From Herbaspirillum sp. LeCh32-8 (lineage in GTDB: Bacteria > Pseudomonadota > Gammaproteobacteria > Burkholderiales > Burkholderiaceae_D): 64,000 bases of DNA. The translations under genes were made by a program, and so were the position numbers. Location of the stretch: NCBI RefSeq assembly GCF_017814915.1, contig NZ_JAGIPZ010000016.1:1-64000 (forward strand), given 5' to 3'. Under the pieces are notes generated by a model. It was not told the DNA's origin and did not search any database. It worked only from the letters and a program-made list of their open reading frames with translations. Positions 42,673 to 51,612 of the stretch are shown piece after piece (the first letter of the stretch is position 1; each line of letters starts with the position of its first letter).

Positions 42673-43158
42673 ATGATCGAGATTCGCCCGTTTTCTTCCG
42701 AACACGCCGCCGGCGTGGTCGACGTCATCCTGCCGATCCAGCAACAGGAGTTTGAGATCCCCATCACGCTGGAGGGCCAGCCCGACCTGAACAACATCCC
42801 CGGCTTCTACCAGAAGGGCAACGGCAATTTCTGGATCGCGCTGGACGGCGGCAAGGTGGTGGGCACCGTATCGCTGCTGGATATCGGCAACGGCCAGGTG
42901 GCGCTGCGCAAGATGTTCGTGGCCGCCACCCATCGCGGCAAGGAGCACGGCACCGCCAAGCGCCTGCTCGACGGCGCGGTGAGCTGGGCCAAGGAAAAGG
43001 GCGTGACGCAGATCTACCTCGGCACCACCGCCAAGTTCCTGGCGGCGCACCGCTTCTACGAGAAGAACGGTTTCAGGCTGGTCGAGAAGACCGAGCTGCC
43101 GCAGGCGTTTCCGGTGATGGTGGTGGATACGCGCTTTTACGCGCTGGATTGCGCCTGA
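42673..43158 (+). CDS. GNAT-family N-acetyltransferase
   Basis: A 161-residue acetyltransferase starting MIEIRPFSSEHAAGVVDVIL. Motif A is LRKMFVAATHRGKEHGTAKR, followed by WAKEKGVTQIYLGTTAKFLA and the AHRFYEKNGFRLVEK strand-turn typical of the fold. It is unrelated in detail to the GNAT just upstream, so the pair is not a recent duplication. Two repeat elements lie downstream. Substrate unknown. Confidence 0.87.
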   Translation: MIEIRPFSSEHAAGVVDVILPIQQQEFEIPITLEGQPDLNNIPGFYQKGNGNFWIALDGGKVVGTVSLLDIGNGQVALRKMFVAATHRGKEHGTAKRLLDGAVSWAKEKGVTQIYLGTTAKFLAAHRFYEKNGFRLVEKTELPQAFPVMVVDTRFYALDCA

Positions 43159-43210
43159 GTTGGCCTGCGGTACGGCGGTCGCTGTGTCGGCTGATTTTCT
43201 CGTTATCTCC

Positions 43211-43313
43211 GTCATCCCGGCGGAGGCCGGGATCCAGTGGCGTTCGTCGTGTTCCGCCGTCGCTGGTGTGGCGCCACAAAAGTCACTGGGTCCCGGCCTT
43301 CGCCGGGACGACG
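43211..43313. repeat. MITE/REP-like inverted repeat element, copy 4
   Basis: The left half GTCATCCCGGCGGAGGCCGG, GATCCAGTGGCG and the right half GTCACTGGGTCCCGGCCTTC, GCCGGGACGAC form near-perfect terminal inverted repeats of about 31 bases around a 40-base centre. Total length 103 bases. Confidence 0.85.
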
Positions 43314-43335
43314 ATGGGGTCAGGGAGATCTGCCC

Positions 43336-43375
43336 TCACAGCCGCCGGTCGCTTTTCACTCCGAAATAGAACCAG
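43336..43375 (-). pseudogene. Duplicate of the 3' end of the aspartoacylase-like gene (remnant)
   Basis: On the minus strand these bases decode DWFYFGVKSDRRL followed by TGA, matching the last residues EWFYFGVKSDRRL of the intact gene that ends at 43591. About 38 bases match with only a few differences, including two silent changes. Similarity stops on both sides. Repeat copy 5 lies between the remnant and the intact end, 255 bases apart. Confidence 0.7.
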
Positions 43376-43417
43376 TCACAGCGGGTAGGAGATATGCCCC
43401 GGCGTGATCCTGCTTGC

Positions 43418-43518
43418 GTCGTCCTGACGAAGGTCAGGACCCAGTGGCGTTTGCCATGCCTCACGGTCGTCTTTGAGCGCAACGAACGTCGCTGGATCCC
43501 GGCCTTCGCCGGGATGAC
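43418..43518. repeat. MITE/REP-like inverted repeat element, copy 5
   Basis: The left half GTCGTCCTGACGAAGGTCAG, GACCCAGTGGCG is mirrored by GTCGCTGGATCCCGGCCTTC, GCCGGGATGAC. At 101 bases it is the same size and layout as copy 4, which lies 104 bases away in the same orientation. Its left arm has diverged together (CTGAC / GTCAG), preserving its hairpin. Confidence 0.85.
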
Positions 43519-43590
43519 CGGAGGTGATACCTACGTTGGCGAGTCTTTCAGGTTTCCGGATGCACGCACTATTGATGCTGCCAGTCGGCG

Positions 43591-44559
43591 TCACAGCCGC
43601 CGGTCGCTCTTCACCCCGAAATAGAACCACTCGTTGCCCGTCAGCGCCCTGGGATTGGGGAACACGATGTAGCCGTCGTCCGGCGCCGTCACCGCCGCGC
43701 CGCTCTGGCGGTGGCCGATGAGGTCGCCTTTCTGCACCTTGTCAAAGCTGGCCCAGTCGCGGGTGAAGCGGTCGTCGGCATGTTCCATGTCGATCACGTC
43801 GACCAGGCGGATGATCTCGATGTCGGCCTGCGGCGGCTGCAGGGCGATGTCGGCCATGCCCAGCAGCGCCAGTGTCTGGCGAATCGCGCGGTAGGCCACT
43901 TCCGGCGCCTGCGCGTCCTCGTGCTGGCCGCATTCCAGCGTGATGCCGTAGGCCCCCCGGGTGCGTGCGAATTCGGTGGTGCCCACGCCATAGCCTTGAT
44001 CGAGCAGGTCGGGCGCGCTGACTTTGCCTTCCTTGCGGCGGCGTTCGACCCCGCGCGCGTAGGTCGTCATCCAGCCTTCCACGATGCGGGTGGTGCCCAG
44101 GTGCGCCGCCATCCGCTGCTCCGCCGCGGCGTGGGAGAAGGCTTCGATATCGCCCCGGTTGTCTTCCGGGCCCAGCATGGCGAAGGGCACGCCGCCGGTG
44201 TGGAAGGAGTGCAGGTCCAGCAGCACATCGTGCTCTGCAATCCACGGACACAGCACGTTGGCGATGCGGTCCTCGAAGTTGGCCGGCGCCGGGTTGATGC
44301 GCATGTTGCGGTTGAGGTTACGCTCGCCCTGGCGCTGCTTCTTCTGATAGGCCAGCGGATTGGTCACCGGCACCAGCGTGAGCAGGCCGCGCCTGATCGC
44401 CAGCGCACCGCTGTCGAGCTCGCGCAGCAGGCGTTCGATGGCACGCGTGCCGCAGGTTTCGTTGCCGTGGACCGCGCCCAGCACCAGCAGGCGCGGGCCG
44501 GGCTCCAGTGCGGCGAACTGGTGGCGTTGCAGGGAGAGGGGAAATTCGCTTGAAGTCAT
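43591..44559 (-). CDS. Succinylglutamate desuccinylase/aspartoacylase-family zinc hydrolase
   Basis: A 322-residue M14-like metallohydrolase. The zinc motif is LVLGAVHGNETCGTRAI (HxxE), with the NLNRNMRINP substrate-binding Arg/Asn segment, zinc His in HDVLLDLHSFHTGG and the catalytic Glu in YGITLECGQHED. These enzymes hydrolyse N-acyl amino acids such as N-acetylaspartate or N-succinylglutamate; no arginine-succinyltransferase genes are nearby, so the substrate is open. ATG 44559 is preferred, while the frame extends 28 codons upstream with no export signal. It follows folE2 by 108 bases and could be part of that zinc-responsive transcript. Its last codons are duplicated at 43336. Confidence 0.87.
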   Translation of the reverse strand: MTSSEFPLSLQRHQFAALEPGPRLLVLGAVHGNETCGTRAIERLLRELDSGALAIRRGLLTLVPVTNPLAYQKKQRQGERNLNRNMRINPAPANFEDRIANVLCPWIAEHDVLLDLHSFHTGGVPFAMLGPEDNRGDIEAFSHAAAEQRMAAHLGTTRIVEGWMTTYARGVERRRKEGKVSAPDLLDQGYGVGTTEFARTRGAYGITLECGQHEDAQAPEVAYRAIRQTLALLGMADIALQPPQADIEIIRLVDVIDMEHADDRFTRDWASFDKVQKGDLIGHRQSGAAVTAPDDGYIVFPNPRALTGNEWFYFGVKSDRRL

Positions 44560-44667
44560 AAGAAGCTTGTGCAGGCTGGCCAAGCATGAACGATACCTTG
44601 CTTCGTCCAAGCCCGCCAGCGGCCGGCAGGTGCGGCCCGTCATGTGCTCAGGTGCGCTCAGGTGCGC

Positions 44668-45590
44668 TCAGTCAGGCCGCTCCCAGCCGGGCGTGAACGC
44701 GGCTGCCACGGCATCGTGGGCGTGCAGGCTCTCGAAGTGGCTGACCTCGACCGAGCAGGCGCCAAAGCGCGCCTCCAGCGCCAGCCGCAGGCGGCGCGCG
44801 GCATCTTCCACATACATCAGGTTGGCGCCGTTGCGCAGCGCGAAGGCCTGCTCGTCGGCGCGCTTGACGGCGCTTTGCACCGGCGTGCCCAGCGCGGCCT
44901 CGGCGACGTCGATCAGCACATGCAGGGGCAGGGCGTCGGCGCTGGGATCGACGGTGATGCAGAGGGTCGCTTCGCTGCGCTGGCTGTGCGGCGTGGCCAG
45001 GCTGGCGTTGCGTTCTATCCATGCCAGCACCTGCTCGCGGGCAATCTCCTGTCGGTCTGCAAAGTCGTCCAGAAAAGCGTCTTGAATGGCCTGGCGCGAC
45101 AAGGCGGCCGAGCAGGGGCAGGTCGACGAGTACTGCACGCGCGCGCTCAGCCAGAGGCGCGTGCGGCCGTCCCGCAAGCTGGCGTACACCGAGACGGGAT
45201 AGCTGCGCCAGCCTTCCAGACCGGGCGTATGCAGCGCCGGCCGGCGCATCGACAGCGAGAACTCCAGTTCCACCCGGGCGCTGCGCGATGCGCAGTCGGC
45301 ATGGCTGTCCAGCATCTTGCCCAGCAACTGCGTCAGGGCGCGCGGGGACAGCGTCTGCTCCTGCATTTGCTGGTCCAGCAACCGATACAGGCGCGACATG
45401 TGGATGCCCTTGGTGTGCGCATCGGGCAGGTCGACCGCCAGCGCCGCGGTGGCCGGCAGGCGCAGGCCGGATTCCAGCTGCAGCATGGCGGCGATGCCGC
45501 GCATGCCGACGCTGTTCAACGGCAGCGCAATGCTCGCGCGTTCATTGCGGGCGACATCCGGAAGGCTGTGCGCGGCGGCGTTCACCGCTG

Positions 45591-45594
<4 letters not shown>
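44668..45594 (-). CDS. folE2: GTP cyclohydrolase FolE2 (type IB)
   Basis: A 308-residue GCYH-IB enzyme, which converts GTP to dihydroneopterin triphosphate for folate (and queuosine) synthesis without strict dependence on zinc. Recognised by [20 protein letters not shown] at the start, [14 protein letters not shown], the catalytic Cys region [20 protein letters not shown] and the [13 protein letters not shown] segment. ATG 45594 overlaps the stop of the upstream GTPase gene (ATGA). In many proteobacteria folE2 is induced by Zur under zinc starvation to replace FolE1. The COG0523 partner and the upstream dyads support that here. Confidence 0.93.
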
Positions 45595-46811
<1,217 letters not shown>

Positions 46812-46903
46812 GAATGAACCTGATGGACGAGCGGGAGGTTGGCGGTGAATAGCAGTGGAGGGCGCTTGCGCGAGAAGGCGACGGCCATCCGCTTGGTTCG
46901 ATA

Positions 46904-46948
46904 AATGCAACTTAGTTGCGAATATCTCATAAATGCAACAAAGTTGCA
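46904..46948. promoter_or_regulatory. Two tandem Zur-like operators (TGCAAC-N3-GTTGCA)
   Basis: Dyad 1 is AAATGCAAC-TTA-GTTGCG (46903-46920) and dyad 2 is a perfect TGCAAC-AAA-GTTGCA (46934-46948); their centres are 28 bases apart. They lie between the COG0523 GTPase gene and the divergent small ORF at 47030. Fur-family dyads and the zinc-starvation gene content make Zur the likely binder. No zur gene is in the window. Confidence 0.65.
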
Positions 46949-47029
46949 AATTATGCGCGCGCCGGGCCGTCCGAAGAAGGAAGCGGCCGCTTGTGCTAGC
47001 ATTGCGCCTCGCAACAAGGAGGCTCTTTC

Positions 47030-47254
47030 ATGTCCCAGATCTTCCCCTACAAGGGAAACGCAGTTATTCCAGAAGTTCGCCAACTGGACAGCGGAAAATT
47101 CATGGCCTGTTTCGTGATTCACGAAGGCAAGGACGGCGCAGGCAAGCTGCGCTACCAGCGCAAGGCGCCCACCAATGAATTCGAGTCCGAGGACGAGGCG
47201 ATCGCCTACATCCTGGATTTCTCGGGCGACTGGATCGACCAGAATCCCCTGTAA
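47030..47254 (+). CDS. Small acidic hypothetical protein (74 aa)
   Basis: A 74-residue cytoplasmic protein, MSQIFPYKGNAVIPEVRQLD at the start and AIAYILDFSGDWIDQNPL at the end. It has no signal peptide, cysteine or membrane helix. A perfect AAGGAGG ribosome site and a strong terminator bracket it, so it is a real, single-gene transcript. I do not recognise a family. It is divergent from the zinc-starvation operon, and its ATG lies about 80 bases from the nearer Zur-like dyad. Co-regulation by zinc is therefore worth considering. Confidence 0.8.
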   Translation: MSQIFPYKGNAVIPEVRQLDSGKFMACFVIHEGKDGAGKLRYQRKAPTNEFESEDEAIAYILDFSGDWIDQNPL

Positions 47255-47308
47255 GCCGACTCGTCGGCAGGCCATGCAGCCCCGGACCTGCAGAATGACC
47301 GGAAACGA

Positions 47309-47337
47309 AAAGAGCCGCGCGATGCGGCTCTTTTTTT
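47309..47337 (+). terminator. Intrinsic terminator after the 74-aa gene
   Basis: AAAGAGCCGC (47309-47318), loop GCGAT, GCGGCTCTTT (47324-47333), continuing in T to 47337. Confidence 0.93.
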
Positions 47338-47463
47338 ATTGCCTATTGTGCAGGCCGCCCCCTCCAGTGCGACAAATTGCCACATTCGCAGCGCGTCCTC
47401 CCGCGCCTACAATACGCGCCTTGTCCAAGCCACGCCCGGTCCTCTCCACACGGGCCTCCCGCC

Positions 47464-48885
47464 ATGACCACCACCTACCAACCGGCCGCCGCGGCGGCCG
47501 TCCCGCGCAAGGCCGCCTCGGCCATGACCGCCTTGTTGCTGCGCCTGCATTTCTACATCGGCCTGTTCGTCGGCCCCTTCATCATGGTGGCCGCCGTGAC
47601 CGGCACGCTGTTCGTGCTGACGCCGCAGATCGAGGAGCGCGTGTACGCCGGGCAACTGTTCAACCAGTCGCAGGGCGAGATCCAGCCGCTGGCCGCGCAG
47701 ATCAAGGCCGCGCAGGCCTATATGGATGGCCTGAACCATCCGGGCGACAAGCCGCGCCTGTTCGCCGTGCGGCCGTCCAAGGCCGAGGGCTGGAATACCC
47801 GCGTGATGTTCAGCCAGCAAGGCCTGGGCGACCAGAGCCGCGCCGTGTTCGTCGACCCGGTCAACCTGCAGGTGCATGGCGAGCTGCTGGTCTACGGCAC
47901 CAGCGGCACGCTGCCGTTTCGCACCACGCTCGATTACCTGCACCGCAACCTGATGCTGGGCGACCTCGGCCGCAACTACAGCGAGCTGGCCGCCTCCTGG
48001 CTGTGGCTGGGTGCGCTGGGCGGCGTCTGGCTATGGTGGAACGCGCGTCGCCGGGCGCGGCCGGAGGTGCAGAAGGCGCGCAAGCCGATGAATGCGCGTC
48101 GCCTGCATTCGCTGCTGGGGATCTGGATCGTGGTCGGGCTGGTGTTCTTCTCCGCCACCGGGTTGACTTGGTCGAAGTGGGCCGGGGCGCGCGTGAACAT
48201 GCTGCGCGCCGAGCTGGGCTGGATCACGCCGTCGGCCTCGATGCAGCTGCAGCCGTCCAAATCCATGGAGGGCATGGACATGGGTGAGCACGCCGAGCAC
48301 ATGACCATGGCGCACCAGCACGCCGGTATGGCCATGCCCATGCCGGCCGCCGGCGACCCGGCGCGCTTTGACCTGGTGCAATCGATCGCCCGCGCCGGCG
48401 GCATCGATTCGTCCGAGATCGAAATCCGTCCGCCGCGCGCGGCGAACCAGGCCTGGATGGTGCGCGAGACCGATCGTTCATGGCCGACCCAGGTCGACAC
48501 CGTGGCGGTGGATCCGGACCGCATGGCCATCACCAGCCGCGCCGACTTCGCCACCTTCCCGCTGATCGCCAAGCTGATCCGCTGGGGTGTGGATGCGCAC
48601 ATGGGCATCCTGTTCGGCGTGGCCAACCAGATCATGATGGCCGCCTTCGGCATCGCGCTCACCGCGATGATCGTGCTGGGCTACGTGATGTGGTGGCGTC
48701 GTCGCCCGGCCGCCGGTTCTGGCCTGGCGCCGCTGACCGAAGCCTTCATGCGGCTGGCGCCGGCGCAGCGCGTCACGGTCGGCGTGCTGGCCATCCTGCT
48801 GGGATGGAACCTGCCGTTGATGGGCCTCAGTCTGCTGCTGTTCCTGCTGGTGGACGTGATCCGCTGGCGGCTGGCTCGGCGCTGA
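47464..48885 (+). CDS. PepSY-associated transmembrane protein (reductase-like) with Met/His-rich loop
   Basis: A 473-residue inner-membrane protein of the PepSY_TM family, relatives of which reduce siderophore-bound iron or nitrite/sulfite. First helix follows RLHFYIGLFVGPFIMVAAV, with further helices around ASWLWLGALGGVWLWW, LHSLLGIWIVVGLVFFSATG, IMMAAFGIALTAMIVLGYVM and LGWNLPLMGLSLLLFLL. Conserved His residues at LHFYIG, DYLHRNL, LHSLLG and DAHMGIL suit heme binding. A periplasmic insert MDMGEHAEHMTMAHQHAGM is rich in Met and His and could bind copper. ATG 47464 is chosen; no ribosome site is strong. Its 3' end overlaps the convergent phosphoesterase gene by 59 bases. Confidence 0.86.
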   Translation: MTTTYQPAAAAAVPRKAASAMTALLLRLHFYIGLFVGPFIMVAAVTGTLFVLTPQIEERVYAGQLFNQSQGEIQPLAAQIKAAQAYMDGLNHPGDKPRLFAVRPSKAEGWNTRVMFSQQGLGDQSRAVFVDPVNLQVHGELLVYGTSGTLPFRTTLDYLHRNLMLGDLGRNYSELAASWLWLGALGGVWLWWNARRRARPEVQKARKPMNARRLHSLLGIWIVVGLVFFSATGLTWSKWAGARVNMLRAELGWITPSASMQLQPSKSMEGMDMGEHAEHMTMAHQHAGMAMPMPAAGDPARFDLVQSIARAGGIDSSEIEIRPPRAANQAWMVRETDRSWPTQVDTVAVDPDRMAITSRADFATFPLIAKLIRWGVDAHMGILFGVANQIMMAAFGIALTAMIVLGYVMWWRRRPAAGSGLAPLTEAFMRLAPAQRVTVGVLAILLGWNLPLMGLSLLLFLLVDVIRWRLARR

Positions 48886-49708
48886 GGCTGCCGTCGCTTT
48901 CCAGCTCGAACCATTCGCTGCCGCGTTGCACGAACGTCTGCGACGCGGCCAGCGCGAAAGACTTCTGCTCGGGCTCCCAGCCCAGCCTGTGCACCACAAT
49001 CTGGTGCGCCTCCACCTGCAAGACATTGAATGAATTGCTCTCGCCGCGTCCGCGCGTCGAGGTGGCCGTGCCTGCCTGCACCACCAGTGCCGAATAGCCG
49101 GGAATGTCATAACGCCCGGCGCTGCTGACGGCCGAGCTGGTGTGTACATGCCCGGCCAGCAGCAGGTCGGCGCCGCACAGCGCGAAGGCGCGCATGGCAG
49201 GCACCGCCTTGCCGACCAGGTCGTGATGCTGCGGCCCCGGCGGCAGGTCGAAGGGGTGGTGGGTGACGATGATCTTGACCATGTTCTCGCCCACGGCCGC
49301 CAGCTGGCGGCGCGCCATCTCGATCTGGCGATCGTTGACGCGACCGTCCTTGATGGTCAGCGAGCGTGCGGTGTTGATCCCGACCACCACGATTTCATCG
49401 TCCATGTAGACCGGCTGCAGATCCTCGCCGATGTAGCGGCGGTACTTGCGTAGCGGCTGCAGCATGCGCGCGGCGACGTTGAACAGCGGCACGTCATGGT
49501 TGCCCGGCACCACCAGCTGCGGATGCGGCAGCGCGTCGAGGAAGGCCCGTGCCTCCTGGAACTGGGCGCTGCGCGCGCGCTGGGTGAGGTCGCCCGAGAC
49601 CACCACCAGATCGGGATTCAACTCATGCACCTGGGCGATCAGCGGCGCGATGATGTCCGGATCGGTGCGGCCGAAGTGCAGGTCGGACAGATGGATCACG
49701 GTGCGCAT
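48827..49708 (-). CDS. Calcineurin-like metallophosphoesterase
   Basis: A 293-residue phosphoesterase with all five metallophosphatase blocks: HLSDLHFGRTDP, VVVSGDLTQRA, VVPGNHDVPLF, IVTHHPFDLPPG and LAGHVHTSS. Soluble, with no signal peptide. CpdA-like and other class III-type enzymes share these motifs; the substrate is unclear. ATG 49708 shares one base with the stop of the lipid-kinase gene (TGATG), so translation is coupled. The C-terminal ~20 residues (AEPAASGSRPPAGTAAD) are low complexity and come from the overlap with the PepSY gene. Confidence 0.9.
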   Translation of the reverse strand: MRTVIHLSDLHFGRTDPDIIAPLIAQVHELNPDLVVVSGDLTQRARSAQFQEARAFLDALPHPQLVVPGNHDVPLFNVAARMLQPLRKYRRYIGEDLQPVYMDDEIVVVGINTARSLTIKDGRVNDRQIEMARRQLAAVGENMVKIIVTHHPFDLPPGPQHHDLVGKAVPAMRAFALCGADLLLAGHVHTSSAVSSAGRYDIPGYSALVVQAGTATSTRGRGESNSFNVLQVEAHQIVVHRLGWEPEQKSFALAASQTFVQRGSEWFELESDGSLSAEPAASGSRPPAGTAAD

Positions 49709-50736
49709 CAGTCGTCCCCCCACAGCTTGGCGAGGATGGTCGGCTGCGCGTCTTGCGGCGCCGCCGGTTGCTCCTCAGGCGGCACGATCACCGTCAGCGA
49801 GGCCCGGCGGATGCGGTATTGCAGCGGCGTCTGCAGGATCGTGACCTCGCCGTCGGTGGCCACGCGCAGGCGCTTCTTGTGGGTCTCGATCAGGATCTCG
49901 GTGGCGGTCAGCGCATCGAAGTCGTGCGCTTCGCGCAGGCGACCGAACAGCGCATTCAGCGCCAGTCGCAGCAGGCCGAAGCGGCCGGTGCGGTGGCATA
50001 CGTACAGGCTCAGTTTGCCGTCCATCAGCGTGGAGCGCTTGCCGATGTCGAGCCCGCTCATCAGGTATTCGTTGTTGCCGATGAAGACAAAAGGCGTGCG
50101 CCGCCAGTGATCCTGGCCGCCGATGCGCATGCGCACGCGCAGGAAGGGATAGCGGCGCAGCGCGCCCATCGCCGCCCATGAGAACGCCAGCCATTTGCCG
50201 CGGCCCAGCCGCGCCTGCTGCTTCTCGCGCTCGCGCACGATGTCGGGGTACAAACCCAGGCTGGAGTTGTTGATGAAGGGCACGCCGTTGACTTCGCCGC
50301 TGTCGACCCGCAGGCGGCGGCCGGTGGCGATGTTGGCGATCGCGTCTTCCAGCACCAGCGGGATGTTCAGATCCTTTGCGAAATGGTTGAGCGTACCCAG
50401 CGGCAGTACGCCCAGCGCGCTCTCGCAGTGCGCGTCGGCGATCAGCGTGGAGGCGACGGCGTTGACGCTGCCGTCGCCGCCGCCGACGGCGACGATGGCG
50501 ATCTTGTCGCGCACCGCGCGCCGCGCGGCGGCCAGCATGTCTTCGCCGCTGCGGGCCAGGTGCACCTCGGCGCGCAAGCCGTGGCGCGCGAATTCGGCGG
50601 TGATATGGGCGGCCAGCTCCTGGGCGTGCCCGCCGCCGGCCTTGGCATTGATGGCGGCGACGACATCGGGACGCTCGCCATGGGATGGGTGTTCCTGTTT
50701 GCTTTCAGGCAATTCTTCCGTCCGATTTCTTGTCAT
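49708..50736 (-). CDS. Diacylglycerol-kinase-family lipid kinase (YegS/DgkB-like)
   Basis: A 342-residue lipid kinase: AAINAKAGGGHAQELAAHIT, the nucleotide loop VAVGGGDGSVNAVASTLI, VLPLGTLNHFAKDLNIPLVL and FINNSSLGLYPDIVREREK. The C-terminal beta domain holds LTATEILIETHKKRLRVATD with the conserved DGE. It would phosphorylate diacylglycerol or a related lipid. Followed by a metallophosphoesterase and preceded by a PAP2 phosphatase on the same strand (38 bases between), it makes a compact lipid-phosphate handling set. The N-terminal ~25 residues are charged and may not all be translated. Confidence 0.9.
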   Translation of the reverse strand: MTRNRTEELPESKQEHPSHGERPDVVAAINAKAGGGHAQELAAHITAEFARHGLRAEVHLARSGEDMLAAARRAVRDKIAIVAVGGGDGSVNAVASTLIADAHCESALGVLPLGTLNHFAKDLNIPLVLEDAIANIATGRRLRVDSGEVNGVPFINNSSLGLYPDIVREREKQQARLGRGKWLAFSWAAMGALRRYPFLRVRMRIGGQDHWRRTPFVFIGNNEYLMSGLDIGKRSTLMDGKLSLYVCHRTGRFGLLRLALNALFGRLREAHDFDALTATEILIETHKKRLRVATDGEVTILQTPLQYRIRRASLTVIVPPEEQPAAPQDAQPTILAKLWGDD

Positions 50737-50774
50737 GGGCAGCCGCCAACAACGCGGTTGCCTGGGTTGGAAAA

Positions 50775-51536
50775 TCAGTTGGAGCGCGTCCGTGCCGAAT
50801 AGTGCCGTCGGGTGGTGAAAAGCGCGGTGGTCCAGAAGGCGAACCAGGCCGTGCCCAGCAGCATGGCGCCCAGCACGTCGCTCAGGAAATGCGCCCCGAG
50901 ATAGACGCGGCTGAAAGCGGTCAGCGCCACCAGCAGCAGCGCAACGCCGATCACCGCGATGCGCGCGCAGGCTGAACCGGGCCGGGAGGCGAGCGCGCCG
51001 TTCAGGGACGGCTGATTGAGGACATAGGCCGCCAGCATCGCATACAGCAGCGTGGCGCCGATGGTGTGGCCGCTGGGGAAACTATAGCTGTGCAGCACCA
51101 GAATGGGATCGTTGAAACTGGGCCGCAGGCGCGCAAAGACATGCTTGAGCCCGAAATTGAACAGCATGCCGCCCGGCAGCACCACCAGCAGGTCGGCCAC
51201 CCAGTGCCATTGGCGGCGACGCCACATGTGCCACAGCAGCAGCGCGCCCATGGCCAGCACGCCGACGGTGCCGTGCAGGTGGGTATAGCCCAGCACCAAC
51301 TCGGTCATGGGGGAAAAGGCGTGCCGGTTGAACCAGTCCGCCAGCTGCTGGTCCAGTCGCGTCAGTGCGCCGCCGCTGGTGACTTCAGCGGCGATCAGCG
51401 CAAACAGCAGCAGGGTGCTCAGCACGGCCAGCACGCCGGTGGTCAGGGGCAGGCCGAGGTAGTGGTCGCGCACGAAGCGCGCGCGCAGGAAGCCGGGGGA
51501 AGCAGCGGCGGCTTGTGAAAGTGAGGGTTCTGTCAT
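50775..51536 (-). CDS. PAP2-superfamily membrane phosphatase
   Basis: A 253-residue integral membrane phosphatase with about six helices. The three catalytic motifs are KHVFARLRP, SYSFPSGHT and SRVYLGAHFLSDV, in order and intact. Family members dephosphorylate phosphatidic acid, phosphatidylglycerophosphate or undecaprenyl pyrophosphate with the active site facing the periplasm. It is first in a same-strand run with the lipid kinase and metallophosphoesterase, so phosphatidic acid turnover is a reasonable guess. Confidence 0.92.
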   Translation of the reverse strand: MTEPSLSQAAAASPGFLRARFVRDHYLGLPLTTGVLAVLSTLLLFALIAAEVTSGGALTRLDQQLADWFNRHAFSPMTELVLGYTHLHGTVGVLAMGALLLWHMWRRRQWHWVADLLVVLPGGMLFNFGLKHVFARLRPSFNDPILVLHSYSFPSGHTIGATLLYAMLAAYVLNQPSLNGALASRPGSACARIAVIGVALLLVALTAFSRVYLGAHFLSDVLGAMLLGTAWFAFWTTALFTTRRHYSARTRSN

Positions 51537-51612
51537 CCGGCGATTCTAACGCGCGTCGGCGCGGCTTCCTACCCTGCGTGCCGGGGCCCGATCAGCCGAA
51601 CGTGCCGGACGA

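Noticed and set aside
14832..43518. Possibility that the dispersed repeats form a CRISPR array
   Set aside because: Copies are kilobases apart (two are 104 bases apart), have internal dyads, and show no regular spacers or cas genes.
43394..43624. A 76-codon plus-strand frame between the GNAT and aspartoacylase-like genes
   Set aside because: The peptide (RWIPAFAGMTGG) is the typical conceptual translation of the repeat family, not a gene.
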